A stretch of DNA of 64,000 nt from Erysipelothrix rhusiopathiae (lineage in GTDB: Bacteria > Bacillota_I > Bacilli_A > Erysipelotrichales > Erysipelotrichaceae), in assembly GCF_900637845.1 (NCBI RefSeq), contig NZ_LR134439.1:806001-870000 (forward strand), written 5' to 3'. Positions within the stretch are counted from its first letter, which is position 1. Every line of letters starts with the position of its first letter. Positions 42,626 through 53,231 of the stretch are shown here, piece after piece. Made by a program: the position numbers and the translations under genes. Below the pieces are notes generated by a model. It had not been told where the DNA came from. It made no database searches and was given only the letters and a program-made list of their open reading frames with translations.

Positions 42626-45600
42626 ATGAGTATTAATAATTTTGACTCGATACAACTCGCTTTAGCGTCCCCTGAGCGCATTCTAGAATGGTCTCATGGA
42701 GAAGTTAAAAAACCAGAAACAATTAACTATCGTTCACAAAAACCTGAACGTGACGGATTGTTCTGTGAAAAGATTTTTGGTCCTACAAAGGATTGGGAAT
42801 GTTACTGTGGTAAGTACAAGAAAGTACGCTACCGTGGTGTTATTTGTGACCGTTGTGGTGTTGAAGTAACGAAATCAGCTGTACGTCGTGAACGTATGGG
42901 ACATATTACATTAGCTGCACCTGTTGCACATATTTGGTATCTACGTGGTATTCCATCACGAATGAGTTTATTACTAAACATTACCCCTAAAATTTTAGAA
43001 GAAGTTGTATACTTCGTAAAATGGGTAATTGTGGATCCTAAGAAATCTGGATTACAATACAAACAAATTATTGATGACCGCGAATATCGTGAATACATCA
43101 ATCAATACGGACCAAATGGTTTCGTAGCTCAAGCAGGTGGAGAAGGTATCAAATCCTTGCTTGAAAATATGGATTTAGAAAAAGAACGTAATGAAATTCT
43201 CGATTTATTGGAAAATGCTAAAGGGGATAAGCGTAAGAAGTTAATTCGTCGTCTTGAAACTGTTGAAGCATTTATTAATTCTGATAACATGCCAGAATGG
43301 ATGGTACTGACTGAACTTCCAGTTATTCCACCAGATTTACGTCCGATGTTACAACTTGATGGTGGACGTTTTGCTGCTTCAGATGCAAACGATTTATACC
43401 GTCGTGTAATCACACGTAATAACCGTCTAAAACGTTTACTTGAAATGGGTACACCACAAGTTATCGTTCAAAACGAAAAACGTATGCTTCAAGAAGCTGT
43501 TGATGCATTAATCGATAATGGTCGTCGTTCAAAACCTGTTACAGGTGCTGGTGGACGTCCTCTAAAATCACTTTCACACAGTCTTAAAGGGAAACAAGGT
43601 CGTTTCCGTGCCAACTTACTTGGTAAACGTGTAGACTTCTCAGGTCGTTCAGTTATCGCTGTTGGACCGGATCTTAAGATGTATGAATGTGGTATTCCTA
43701 AAGAAATGGCAATTCAACTCTTTAAACCATTTGTAGTTAATGAGATGAAAGTTCGTGGAATTAGTAATAATGCTAAAGCTGCTGAAAAACTTATTGAACG
43801 TCAAGATCCACGTGTTTGGGATATTGTTGAAGAAGTAATTCAAGATCACCCTGTGCTCTTAAACCGTGCCCCTACACTTCACCGTCTTGGTATTCAAGCC
43901 TTTAAACCTAAAATGATTGAAGGTCGTGCAATTCGTCTTCACCCTCTTGTAACGCCTGCGTTTAACGCGGACTTTGATGGTGACCAAATGGCGGTTCACG
44001 TTCCATTATCAGAAATGGCTCAAGCAGAAGCAGAATTGCTCATGCTTGGTTCACGTAATATTCTTGGACCTAAAGATGGTAAACCTATTGTTACACCATC
44101 ACAAGATATGGTTCTTGGAAACTTCTATCTAAACATGGAAGAATCTCCAGAAGAATTTGAAGAAAAAGCATTACAATGTGAAGCTCGTGGTGACATGGAA
44201 GAAGGCGCTAAATGGCGTCGCTTTGGTGAAAACCAAGGTAAAGCATTCCGTGACATTAATGAAGCACAACTTGCCTATGAACATGATTTGATTCACTTAC
44301 ATACACGTATTTGTGTTCGTGCATCATCACTTAAGAAATCAACAATGAGTGCAAAACAAAACGAAATGTATCTCGTCACAACACTTGGTAAATTAATCTT
44401 TAACGATATGTTCCCAAGTGACTTCCCATACTTAAACGAAGTGTCACCTGATAACTTTAAAGCAACACCGGATAAATTCTTTGTTGCGATGGGACAAGAT
44501 GTGCGTGAAATTATTAGTGCAATGCCACTTAATAATGACTTCAAGAAAAAAGATCTCGAGAAAATTATCAAAGAAATCTTTGATCGTTACTCAATCGATA
44601 AGACAGCTGAAATCTTAGATAACATTAAAGACTTAGGTTTCCGTTATTCAACTGTTGCGGGTATGACTGTTGCGTTAAGTGATATCAATGTTGCCCCTAA
44701 CAAAGAAAAATATGTTGAAGAAGGTAAAGAACAAGCTGCTAAATTAATGAAACAATATAAACGTGGACGATTAACAGCTCAAGAGTGGGAAGGTAAACTG
44801 ATGACTCTATGGGATGGTATTAAAGGACGCGTCGGTGCGGAATTAATGGACGAACTTGCTCGTAAAAACCCTATCAATATGATGGCGACATCCGGTGCTC
44901 GTGGTAACGTTTCTAACTTTACTCAGTTATCCGGTATGCGTGGTTTAATGGGTAAACCTACTCAATCAAAATCAAAATCAGGCTATCAATCATCAATTAT
45001 TGAAGTTCCAATCTACTCATCATTCCGTGAAGGTCTAAACGTTAGTGAATTCTTCGTTTCTACTCACGGTGTGCGTAAGGGGCTAACAGATACTGCTCTT
45101 AAAACAGCGGAATCAGGATATCTTACACGTCGTCTTGTTGACGTTGCGCAAGATGTCACAATCGTTGAAGATGACTGCTATAGCGACAACGGTTTCCTTG
45201 TAGAGGAAATTCTAGATCGTAAATCAAATACAGTTGTTGAATCATTACATGATCGTCTTGTTGGACGTTACATCAAAGAAACAATTGTTGATCCAAAAAC
45301 TAAAGAAGTTATTATCGAAGAAGACGAATATATCGATGAATTTGCTGCAAAACGTATTGTAAATTCAGGTATTAAACAAGTTCGAATTCGTTCTGTATTC
45401 TCATGCGAATCAAAACATGGTATCTGTAAAAAATGTTACGGTCGTAACATGGCTACAGGTGAAATTGTTGAGGTTGGAGAAGCAGTCGGTATCGTTGCGG
45501 CTCAATCAATCGGTGAACCGGGTACACAGCTAACCATGCGTACTTTCCATACTGGTGGGGTTGCGGTTGCTGGTGGGGAAGATATCACTCAAGGTCTTCC

Positions 45601-46402
45601 ACGTGTTGAGGAACTCTTTGAAGCACGTTCACCAAAACTTGGTGCTGCGATTTCTGAAATTTCCGGACGTATTACGGATATTCGTAATGCTGAAGATGGT
45701 TTCGGTTATATCATCACCGTCGCAAACGATAAAACATCAGTTGAACACCATACATTACCACATCAACCTGCTCGTGGCTGGTTAAAAGTTGGTTCTGAGG
45801 TTACAGCTGGTGAGAAACTAACAGAAGGTTCTGTAGATCCTAAGAAACTTATGGAATATGCAGGACGTCTCGATGTTCAAAAATACATTCTAAAAGAAGT
45901 TAAAAAAGTTTACCAAAGTGGTGGTATCGAAATCTCTGATAAGCACATTGAAGTTATGATTAATCAAATGATGCGTAAAGTTATCGTAATTGACGGACAG
46001 GACACAGGAATTTCTCCTGGAGTTCAAATGCACGTTGATAATATGACTCAAATCAATGAAGATATCCTCATGGAAGGTAAGAACCCTGCACGTTATCGTC
46101 CAGTGTTACTTGGTATTTCTAAAGCTTCTGTTGAAACTGAATCATTCTTATCTGCTGCTTCATTCCAAGAAACTACAAAAGTTCTTACGGATGCTGCAAT
46201 CAAGTCTAAGATTGATCCACTCATGGGTCTTAAAGAAAATGTTATCATTGGTAAGAAAATTCCAGCGGGAACAGGTTCTGAATTATACCGTGAATCAACC
46301 GAAATGGTTAAAGAATTGGCAGAAATTAAACGCCAAGAACGTATTGCACGAAATACAATTGAAGAAGAAGATTCAGTTATCAGCGAAATTATTCGCGGAT
46401 AA
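42626..46402 (+). CDS. rpoC: RNA polymerase beta' subunit
   Basis: Catalytic beta' subunit of 1258 residues. The N-terminal zinc finger ([20 protein letters not shown]), the active-site NADFDGD (447-453) that holds the catalytic magnesium, and the second zinc site with [15 protein letters not shown] are visible. The bridge helix and trigger loop regions look normal. The start at 42626 follows GAAGGAGG, and the gene ends the operon with a strong terminator. Confidence 0.98.
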   Translation: MSINNFDSIQLALASPERILEWSHGEVKKPETINYRSQKPERDGLFCEKIFGPTKDWECYCGKYKKVRYRGVICDRCGVEVTKSAVRRERMGHITLAAPVAHIWYLRGIPSRMSLLLNITPKILEEVVYFVKWVIVDPKKSGLQYKQIIDDREYREYINQYGPNGFVAQAGGEGIKSLLENMDLEKERNEILDLLENAKGDKRKKLIRRLETVEAFINSDNMPEWMVLTELPVIPPDLRPMLQLDGGRFAASDANDLYRRVITRNNRLKRLLEMGTPQVIVQNEKRMLQEAVDALIDNGRRSKPVTGAGGRPLKSLSHSLKGKQGRFRANLLGKRVDFSGRSVIAVGPDLKMYECGIPKEMAIQLFKPFVVNEMKVRGISNNAKAAEKLIERQDPRVWDIVEEVIQDHPVLLNRAPTLHRLGIQAFKPKMIEGRAIRLHPLVTPAFNADFDGDQMAVHVPLSEMAQAEAELLMLGSRNILGPKDGKPIVTPSQDMVLGNFYLNMEESPEEFEEKALQCEARGDMEEGAKWRRFGENQGKAFRDINEAQLAYEHDLIHLHTRICVRASSLKKSTMSAKQNEMYLVTTLGKLIFNDMFPSDFPYLNEVSPDNFKATPDKFFVAMGQDVREIISAMPLNNDFKKKDLEKIIKEIFDRYSIDKTAEILDNIKDLGFRYSTVAGMTVALSDINVAPNKEKYVEEGKEQAAKLMKQYKRGRLTAQEWEGKLMTLWDGIKGRVGAELMDELARKNPINMMATSGARGNVSNFTQLSGMRGLMGKPTQSKSKSGYQSSIIEVPIYSSFREGLNVSEFFVSTHGVRKGLTDTALKTAESGYLTRRLVDVAQDVTIVEDDCYSDNGFLVEEILDRKSNTVVESLHDRLVGRYIKETIVDPKTKEVIIEEDEYIDEFAAKRIVNSGIKQVRIRSVFSCESKHGICKKCYGRNMATGEIVEVGEAVGIVAAQSIGEPGTQLTMRTFHTGGVAVAGGEDITQGLPRVEELFEARSPKLGAAISEISGRITDIRNAEDGFGYIITVANDKTSVEHHTLPHQPARGWLKVGSEVTAGEKLTEGSVDPKKLMEYAGRLDVQKYILKEVKKVYQSGGIEISDKHIEVMINQMMRKVIVIDGQDTGISPGVQMHVDNMTQINEDILMEGKNPARYRPVLLGISKASVETESFLSAASFQETTKVLTDAAIKSKIDPLMGLKENVIIGKKIPAGTGSELYRESTEMVKELAEIKRQERIARNTIEEEDSVISEIIRG

Positions 46403-46434
46403 TAGGACTTTAAAATCAATGCATTTCAAAAATT

Positions 46435-46475
46435 AAGCTCCTCCATTCAATAATACGAATGGAGGAGCTTTTTTT
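46435..46475 (+). terminator. Terminator of the rpoBC operon
   Basis: A 14-base-pair stem (46435-46448 with 46457-46470), loop AATAATAC, followed by a T tract. Confidence 0.9.
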
Positions 46476-46526
46476 ATATAGATATTTCATAAGAAAGGTT
46501 TATAATGATAAGATGGAGGCGTTACT

Positions 46527-47294
46527 ATGAATAAAAAAGCAGAATTTACGATTAATCTTGTACGCGAAGCCGGCGAACGGATTAAAGACATGATGAAAGA
46601 AGACATTAATATTAGTTTAAAATCTTCAAGATCTGATTTTGTAACTAATGTCGACAAACAAACTGAGGTGTTTCTAGTCTCAGGTATTAAAGAAGCATAT
46701 TCAAATCAAAATTTCTTAACTGAAGAAAAAACCGTAGAAACGATGGGACAAGATCATCTCTGGATTATTGATCCCATAGATGGAACCACAAACTTTATTT
46801 ACCAAAAACAGAATTTCAGTATTTCTGTTGGTTACTACCACAAAGGGGCACCGGTTTTTGGAATTGTTTACGATGTGATGGCAGATGAAATGTTTGTAGG
46901 TATTGTTGGAGAGGGAGCATATCTAAATAACATAAAACTACCCATGCTTGATCAATCGATACTATTAAAAGATTCTATTGTTTCTGGTGATGTATACCGT
47001 CCTGGTTTATTTAGCTTAACACCTGAAGAGCTAAAACCCTTATTTATTACCCATCGATTTTTAGGGTCTGGAGCTTTGGAGGTTTGTCATATTGCGGCAG
47101 GAAGATGGCAGTCTTATGTCTTTCCAAGTCTAAAGGTTTGGGATTTTGCTGCGGCTGTTATTATCTTACAGTGTGTGGGTGGAACGTATCATTTTGGGGA
47201 TTTGGAAGATGGTCTTTATTTTGATAATGAACCGCGCGTCTTTATTGCGGCATCCAATCAAAATATAAAAGAAAGCTTAAAAGCATTATTATAA
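46527..47294 (+). CDS. Inositol monophosphatase-family protein (copy 1)
   Basis: A 255-residue lithium-sensitive-type phosphatase: the metal site is seen as EEKT, WIIDPIDGTTNF and WDFAAAVIIL, the three IMPase signatures. Substrates of bacterial members include inositol phosphates, PAP, fructose bisphosphate and NADP; none can be picked from sequence. The next gene is a paralogue of the same length, arranged in tandem. It follows GATGGAGG and is the first gene of a likely three-gene unit. Confidence 0.9.
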   Translation: MNKKAEFTINLVREAGERIKDMMKEDINISLKSSRSDFVTNVDKQTEVFLVSGIKEAYSNQNFLTEEKTVETMGQDHLWIIDPIDGTTNFIYQKQNFSISVGYYHKGAPVFGIVYDVMADEMFVGIVGEGAYLNNIKLPMLDQSILLKDSIVSGDVYRPGLFSLTPEELKPLFITHRFLGSGALEVCHIAAGRWQSYVFPSLKVWDFAAAVIILQCVGGTYHFGDLEDGLYFDNEPRVFIAASNQNIKESLKALL

Positions 47295-47304
47295 GGAGAG
47301 TCGT

Positions 47305-48072
47305 ATGCAATCAAAATTAGTATTTGCGAAGCAGTTAGTTTATGAAGCAGGAGACTATGTTCGTGAACATATGAAAGAAGAATTAAATATTGATACAAAA
47401 TCAGCTCGAAATGATTTTGTCACAAATGTGGATAAAGGCACAGAAAAGTTTCTAGCGGATCGTATTAATGCGAAGTATCCCAATCAAAATTTTATAACAG
47501 AAGAAAAAATGGTTGCATCTACAGGTCTAGATAATTTATGGATTATTGATCCTATAGATGGTACTTCAAACTTTATATTTGAAAAACGTAATTTCGCGAT
47601 ATCTGTTGGATATTATGAAGATCAAAAACCTGTATTTGGGATTGTTTATGACGTAAGTCGTGATGAGATGTATGTAGGCGTAAACGGGGATGGTGCTTAT
47701 CTTAATGATCGAAAACTGCCAATGCTATCGCAAACAATTACGTTAATGGATTCTGTTGTTTATTCAGATACGAAGACTTTAGACCTTATGTGTGGTGATG
47801 CAGTAAAAGCCCATGATGAGTTTATGTCGGTACGTTATATGGGTGCTGCTTCACTGGAAATTTGTGGTGTTGCTGCTGGACGTCATCAAGTGTATCTTTC
47901 ACGTCGTTTGAAGGTGTGGGATATTGCCGCCGCAACAATCATTCTTGAGGCAGTTGGTGGTGCATTCACTTACGATACATGCGATAATAAGATTATATTT
48001 GAAGATAAGAATTTTGAATTTATGTGTGCTTCAAATCCCACTGTGATTCAGGAATTAAAAGATAGGAGATAA
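47305..48072 (+). CDS. Inositol monophosphatase-family protein (copy 2)
   Basis: A second 255-residue member of the same family, 10 bases after the first. EEKM, WIIDPIDGTSNF and WDIAAATIILEAVGG are the metal-binding signatures; both copies keep all the acidic residues, so both should be active. Sequence similarity between the two is clear along the whole length, so it arose from a tandem duplication. It lies four bases upstream of the hydrolase gene. Confidence 0.9.
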   Translation: MQSKLVFAKQLVYEAGDYVREHMKEELNIDTKSARNDFVTNVDKGTEKFLADRINAKYPNQNFITEEKMVASTGLDNLWIIDPIDGTSNFIFEKRNFAISVGYYEDQKPVFGIVYDVSRDEMYVGVNGDGAYLNDRKLPMLSQTITLMDSVVYSDTKTLDLMCGDAVKAHDEFMSVRYMGAASLEICGVAAGRHQVYLSRRLKVWDIAAATIILEAVGGAFTYDTCDNKIIFEDKNFEFMCASNPTVIQELKDRR

Positions 48073-48076
48073 GAAT

Positions 48077-48904
48077 ATGGAATCTTATTTAAAAATTAAT
48101 GATGAGGTTTCGCTGCGTTATGCAGCTGATTGTGTTGATAATCCGAAAGCAATTGTTTTAATTAACCATGGTTTTGCGGAGCATATTGGTCGATATGATC
48201 ACGTTACGGAGCATTTTAATAAGGCAGGACTTAGTGTATATCGTTATGATTTACGAGGTCATGGTCGTACAGACTCACCGAAAGGTCATATTGATTCATA
48301 TTTATCATTTATCTCAGATTGTAATGAGATGGTTAAGTTTGTAAAAGATGAGAATATTGGTGTACCTGTTTTTATGTTAGGTCATAGTATGGGTGGTCTT
48401 GTTACTACAATGTACGGGATTGCACATCCTTACGAACTAAAAGGGCAAATTTTATCCGGACCTGCAGTAGCACCACTTCCACCCGTGGAAGGAAATATGG
48501 GTAAAGTTTTAAATGTTGTTGGTAAGTCCTTTAAGAAGATTAATATTCGAAATGTCGTTGAAGATGATATTTGCTCTGTTCCAGAAGTTGTGAGTGCTTA
48601 TAAAAATGACCCGGATGTCCTACATAAAGCTACCGCTGGGTTTATGCGTGAATTTTTAATTAAGGCTCCTGAATTTGTTGCGAAGAATGTATCACGTTAT
48701 CGTTATCCAGTTTTAATATGTCATGGAGAATCGGATAAAGTGGTTCCAATTGAAGTTGGCGAATGGCTTTATGAAAACATTAGTTCTAAAAACAAACATT
48801 TTATTGCCTATCCGGGACTTTACCATGAAATTCTTAATGAGACGATGTATCCCGAAATTTTGGATACTATGGTTGAGTGGATGTTCCTTCAGTTAAGCAA
48901 GTAA
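48077..48904 (+). CDS. Alpha/beta hydrolase, monoacylglycerol-lipase/lysophospholipase-like
   Basis: A 275-residue serine hydrolase. Oxyanion segment INHGFAEH, nucleophile elbow GHSMGG with Ser104, the Asp in CHGESDKVVP and the His in YPGLYHEIL form a complete triad. The pattern matches the lysophospholipase/monoacylglycerol lipase (Hydrolase_4) group. It has no signal peptide. It follows the two IMPase-like genes with only four bases' gap and probably shares their mRNA. Confidence 0.88.
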   Translation: MESYLKINDEVSLRYAADCVDNPKAIVLINHGFAEHIGRYDHVTEHFNKAGLSVYRYDLRGHGRTDSPKGHIDSYLSFISDCNEMVKFVKDENIGVPVFMLGHSMGGLVTTMYGIAHPYELKGQILSGPAVAPLPPVEGNMGKVLNVVGKSFKKINIRNVVEDDICSVPEVVSAYKNDPDVLHKATAGFMREFLIKAPEFVAKNVSRYRYPVLICHGESDKVVPIEVGEWLYENISSKNKHFIAYPGLYHEILNETMYPEILDTMVEWMFLQLSK

Positions 48905-48972
48905 TTCGGTACCCCAAGAAATGACCGGCTTCATCTTTGTCTGTCGTCTATACTATGGTTGGAGGACGTAAT

Positions 48973-49821
48973 ATGAACACACTTGAACACTTACAAAATG
49001 CAATTGATTATATCGAAACACATCTTGATTCGTCTTTGAAATTAGAAGATATTGCGATACATTCAAATTATTCACCTTACCATTTTCATAATTTATTCTC
49101 TGCCTTAACGGGTATGGGGGTTATGGATTATGTAAGGCGAAGACGCTTGAGTGAGGCAGGGATGCTTTTTATAAGTCAGAAAGTTAAGGTCATTGATTTA
49201 GCGGTGCATTATGATTATGAAAGCGCAGAATCATTTAGTAAGGCATTTAAGAAACAACATCATTACACTCCAAGTGAAATTAAAAAACGAAAAGGTTCGT
49301 TACAAACGACGTTTCCAATTAAAATCACACACAATCAAAAAGGAGCGGTTAAGATGAAGATGCGTATTGAAGAAAAAGAATCTGTAAATATAGCGGGGTA
49401 TCAAAAAACATTTAGTTATGAAAACGGCGCGAATTTAAAAGAAATTCCAATGTTTTGGGATGAAATTAATCAAAGTGCCAAAGATCTTGATTTGTTTAAA
49501 ATGAATGATCATAAAATAGAGGGTATCGTTGGTTTGTGTCAACAAGCTTCCGATGGGTTTATGACCTATTTAATTGGAACTTCTTGTGATTTTCAAGAGG
49601 GACTGGTGAATGTGGAATTACCTAAAAGTAGATGGCTTGTGTTTGATGCAGTAGGGCCATTACCGCAATCCGTGCAAAACACCTGGCGTGATATTGTTTC
49701 ACTATATTTACCAACGTGTAGCGAAGAGATTGATGGTTCAATGGATTTAGAAGTCTATTCTCAAGAAGATCCCAATAGTGAGTCCTTAGTAACTGAAATT
49801 TGGCTTCGAATTAAAGCATAA
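48973..49821 (+). CDS. AraC-family regulator with GyrI-like effector domain
   Basis: A 282-residue regulator. The N-terminal AraC DNA-binding domain (about residues 1-105) shows LEDIAIHSNYSPYHFHNLFS and the second helix pair SAESFSKAFKKQHHYTPSEIKK. The C-terminal part (about 120-282) resembles the GyrI-like/AraC effector-binding domain, with VNIAGYQKTFSY and VEVYSQEDP-like text. It could sense a small molecule. The ATG at 48973 is chosen for its GGAGGA site. It is followed by a perfect hairpin. Confidence 0.88.
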   Translation: MNTLEHLQNAIDYIETHLDSSLKLEDIAIHSNYSPYHFHNLFSALTGMGVMDYVRRRRLSEAGMLFISQKVKVIDLAVHYDYESAESFSKAFKKQHHYTPSEIKKRKGSLQTTFPIKITHNQKGAVKMKMRIEEKESVNIAGYQKTFSYENGANLKEIPMFWDEINQSAKDLDLFKMNDHKIEGIVGLCQQASDGFMTYLIGTSCDFQEGLVNVELPKSRWLVFDAVGPLPQSVQNTWRDIVSLYLPTCSEEIDGSMDLEVYSQEDPNSESLVTEIWLRIKA

Positions 49822-49825
49822 AAAA

Positions 49826-49865
49826 ACATCTCAGTTTGACTTAATGTCAAACTGAGATGTTTTTG
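49826..49865. terminator. Terminator between AraC gene and hyaluronate lyase
   Basis: A perfect 15-base-pair stem (49826-49840 with 49846-49860), loop TTAAT, with A tract on one side and T tract on the other. It separates the converging genes. Confidence 0.9.
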
Positions 49866-49887
49866 TTTATTGTGGAGCGTTTAGTGA

Positions 49888-52800
49888 TTAAGAATCTTTT
49901 CGTTTAAAGAGTAATCCAAGTCCAATAATCATAAATGCCGCAAACGATCGTGTCTCGGATTGGATACCTGTTTTGGGCAGTGTTTCCAATTCGACATTAT
50001 CGATTTCTGGTTTTATAATCGGTTTTGAAGGGTCGATGTTTGGTGTTACTTCGACATCTGGTTTTGTTTCTGGTTTTGTCTCAGGTTTTGTCTCAGGCTT
50101 TGTCTCGGGTTCTTCTTTGATTTCTTTGAGTTCAAGATGATCGTAGGCAGTCTGAAGTTGTTCTAAGCCTTCTTCAAGATTTTCTAAGGTACGTTCTGTA
50201 TCATCGATTGTTTTTTGTACACAAGTTCTTGTTTCGGTTAGGTTATTGCTTGTCTCCTCAGTATATTTATTTAAATCGAGGGTATCGATTGTTTTAAAGA
50301 GGGACGTGATTTCTGAAATTATTTCGTTTTCAAGTGCCTCAGTATCAAGTCTTAATTCAATAACACTTGATGCACCTTCAAGATCTTTCGTATTGATGGT
50401 GAACTGATTTCCATTTTGAGTGATGTTTTCATCCATTTTAATTACAGATTTGTAGGGACGGGTAATGGTTACTTGAATTTCTTCCTCCACATGTTTAGGA
50501 TCACTTACCGCTATGGTTAAAATACGATTGTTTGTCGTATGTGCAGTAACAGATGCGGAACGGTCAACACCAATTCCTTCTAAATCTGCACCATCAACAC
50601 CCCAAACATTCATTGCGAAGGCAGTATCTGTTTTGATTGCTTGAATTAAATTTGAATTCTCAAGGATTTCAAGTGTATTGTTTTTTGCATAGTCTTGAAT
50701 TTGAGTTTCGCTGCTGTTTGGTAACATTACGTATTCATAGGCATCATTATCAACAGATTGACCATGGTTAATACCCAGTTTAAAGAAATTAGAGCTGTAT
50801 TCAATTTTGTCATCAAACATTAAGTTTTGATCTACAAATTTTCCATTGTGTACGGTTTTACTTATGTCTACATTGGTTTTTGAAGGGAAGTAGTATCCAA
50901 AGGTTCCTTTTTCCCCATTATCAAGTGTAACGGTATCACCAGTATTGACTGTTAATTGTATGGTATTGGTGATGGCTGAATTGTTATGTTTAATTTGTGC
51001 AGTTTCATCAACTTTACGGTTTTCGATTGTTGTTTCAATAGATGTTGGCGATGTTCCTGTGATGTTTGTTCCCAGCGCTACGATCGCATCATCTAAGAAG
51101 AACCATGATTTTTGAGCACGAAGGTCCATACCATTATTAAACGTATTTGTGTTGTAGTACATTCCTGCACTTCCTATTTTACCAGTTGATGAACCACCAA
51201 CCCATGCTTGTTTGGATAGTTTTCGGTGGAGTGCTTTATTTGCTAATGGACGTGTATCAACGGTTGTTCCTGGAAGGCGATATTTATCAACTGCTGCCCA
51301 ATAGGCACCATCATATTGATCAATGTCGTTATATGTGTACAGATAGAGCATACCACTTCCCGTATGCCATCCTTGCATGTTTTCGTTGTTTATGGATTCA
51401 TAGTTTGAAATTCGTTTTGAGAACATGCTGAGTGCTGCGGTATAGTCGTGATTACGATTTACAACACGATCCATCGATCCATATATTTTCACATGTTGAG
51501 TTGACTCAAGTGTTTGGATGGATTCATCTTCAAAAATTTGTTTGGCTTTAACTAAAGATTCGAAATCACGGGTACGACTAAAGTAATCGTGGTAACGATC
51601 TGATGCGATAATCCATTCTTTGAGATGTTGTTTGTAAGTAGATTTTAGTGGTTCTGGTGCTGCATCTGCAATCAAAATAATATTTGCGATACTTTCTTTA
51701 CCTGTATCAAATTCTTGTGCAGTTGGACTCATGTAAGGTGCTCGCGAAACACTACGTCCATTTACCATGGACATCATTTTCCCTTTATACATTAATGGGA
51801 TATATCCTTCATCAATAAGTGTGTAAATATTTTGCATGGTAGCAGGATCCATCGCCCATGGTGTATCCGCAACGATTGAGGCAATTTTTCCAATGCCCTT
51901 TACGAGGTCGTTTCCATAGGTACCAAGGTATGCAATATCTTTATGTTGTACAAGTGATCCATCTTTATAAAGACCATCACCCGATGATACATATTGAACA
52001 ACTTCCGGCATTTCTTGATTTACATAATCAAGTAGGGAAGCATCTTGTTTCATAATACCTACGCCTAAAGTGATTAAGCCTACATCCGTTTTATTTGCTC
52101 CGGTAGCAGGTGCACCGTTGAGTAAGGTTGTAAGGTTTGTGTTATATACTTCAATTCCTTTTAAGTAACGGGTGATATCATCTTGTTCGATATAGTCGTT
52201 TACGATGGATAAGATATCGAGTAGGCGCATTGGAATTCCAATTTGCCAGTCCCACCAGTTTCCGTGAGTTTTAACGGTGAATGGACTTCCGTACATTTGA
52301 TCATTAATTAAGAAATCAAGTTGTGTCGTGATGAAGTTTAAAGTTGCTTCATCTTGGTAGTATTGACTGCCGTAGGTACCAAATGCGATTGCAATGGATT
52401 TTAGATTGGTAAACTGGCGGGTGTTGTGAGCGGCAACAGTTTTGTTGTCTTCATTACCCCATGGAAATTCTGGGTTCGGATTTTTGTCGAGTGTGTTAAA
52501 AGCTTCATCTGCTTTCCCATCCACAACGCGAATATAATCTTGGATGTGTTTATCGTTTAGATTGATGCCTTCGTCACCGACTGCACGTTTTTGCCATCGG
52601 GATTCCATCGTGATAAAGTGTGGGTCAAGATTATCGTCTTTTTTGATATCGATCGTAACAGTTTGTACGGTTTCTGAAGTATCTTTCGATTTGATAATGA
52701 TTGTGGATTTTCCTTCTTTAAGTCCAGAAATAAGACCGTTTTCAGAAATGCTTGCAATCGCTGGTTCGGTAGATTCATAGAGATAGTGGCTCTGTGGATC

Positions 52801-53004
52801 ATTGAGGTACGAAGTAATAAATTTTCGATGGCCTTTTTGTATAGTCAGAGCCAAGTCTTTTGGGTTTACCGGTTTACTTTCGGCATTAAAAAAAAGCGGT
52901 TGTTTCTCAGTGATTGTTGTCGGTTCATCTGCATGAATTAACATTGCATTAGAACTCAGTACGAGCGCAAGCCCGGTACAAAGTATTGTCTTGGTATGTT
53001 TCAT
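49888..53004 (-). CDS. Hyaluronate lyase (polysaccharide lyase family 8), LPKTG-anchored
   Basis: A 1038-residue secreted enzyme that cleaves hyaluronan by beta-elimination; a spreading factor in pathogens. Signal peptide (1-25), a BIG2-like domain (about 50-118), the alpha/alpha toroid with Asn249-Trp-Trp, His354, Tyr363 and Arg417, then beta domains. The His-Tyr (9) and His-Arg (63) spacings match the pneumococcal enzyme (399, 408, 462). Glu541 likely matches the next catalytic-tunnel Glu. A PETK repeat, LPKTG, a hydrophobic segment and a RKDS tail end the protein. The start has GGGAGG upstream. Confidence 0.95.
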   Translation of the reverse strand: MKHTKTILCTGLALVLSSNAMLIHADEPTTITEKQPLFFNAESKPVNPKDLALTIQKGHRKFITSYLNDPQSHYLYESTEPAIASISENGLISGLKEGKSTIIIKSKDTSETVQTVTIDIKKDDNLDPHFITMESRWQKRAVGDEGINLNDKHIQDYIRVVDGKADEAFNTLDKNPNPEFPWGNEDNKTVAAHNTRQFTNLKSIAIAFGTYGSQYYQDEATLNFITTQLDFLINDQMYGSPFTVKTHGNWWDWQIGIPMRLLDILSIVNDYIEQDDITRYLKGIEVYNTNLTTLLNGAPATGANKTDVGLITLGVGIMKQDASLLDYVNQEMPEVVQYVSSGDGLYKDGSLVQHKDIAYLGTYGNDLVKGIGKIASIVADTPWAMDPATMQNIYTLIDEGYIPLMYKGKMMSMVNGRSVSRAPYMSPTAQEFDTGKESIANIILIADAAPEPLKSTYKQHLKEWIIASDRYHDYFSRTRDFESLVKAKQIFEDESIQTLESTQHVKIYGSMDRVVNRNHDYTAALSMFSKRISNYESINNENMQGWHTGSGMLYLYTYNDIDQYDGAYWAAVDKYRLPGTTVDTRPLANKALHRKLSKQAWVGGSSTGKIGSAGMYYNTNTFNNGMDLRAQKSWFFLDDAIVALGTNITGTSPTSIETTIENRKVDETAQIKHNNSAITNTIQLTVNTGDTVTLDNGEKGTFGYYFPSKTNVDISKTVHNGKFVDQNLMFDDKIEYSSNFFKLGINHGQSVDNDAYEYVMLPNSSETQIQDYAKNNTLEILENSNLIQAIKTDTAFAMNVWGVDGADLEGIGVDRSASVTAHTTNNRILTIAVSDPKHVEEEIQVTITRPYKSVIKMDENITQNGNQFTINTKDLEGASSVIELRLDTEALENEIISEITSLFKTIDTLDLNKYTEETSNNLTETRTCVQKTIDDTERTLENLEEGLEQLQTAYDHLELKEIKEEPETKPETKPETKPETKPDVEVTPNIDPSKPIIKPEIDNVELETLPKTGIQSETRSFAAFMIIGLGLLFKRKDS
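50059..50110 (-). repeat. 12-base tandem repeat encoding PETK units in hyaluronate lyase
   Basis: About four copies of a 12-base unit encoding Pro-Glu-Thr-Lys, before the LPKTG anchor. It forms an extended wall-spanning spacer. The copies are nearly identical in DNA, so the copy number could vary among strains by slippage without breaking the frame. Confidence 0.85.
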
Positions 53005-53018
53005 GGTATCCTCCCTTT

Positions 53019-53066
53019 TGAATACGCTTACAGATGAATTCTACATTTTCCCTTGATGTTGGTCAA
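53019..53066 (-). promoter_or_regulatory. Hyaluronate lyase promoter with candidate CcpA cre site
   Basis: On the minus strand TTGACC (53061-53066) and TAGAAT (53038-53043) are 17 bases apart. TGTAAGCGTATTCA (53019-53032) matches the cre pattern TGNAANCGNWNNCA and lies between the -10 and the start codon, where a bound repressor would act as a roadblock. Confidence 0.6.
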
Positions 53067-53231
53067 TCGTTCCATTGAATTCTATAAGTATTTGGTTGAA
53101 AAGTGAAAATGATATTTTCTAAATAAATTTACAAAAAATTTAGGGATTCCTGAAGACAAAGTTTAGTTAAAAGTGGATATGGTTGAAATAACATGAGATA
53201 ATAAATGCAATATGTGATAAGGGGATGTTGG

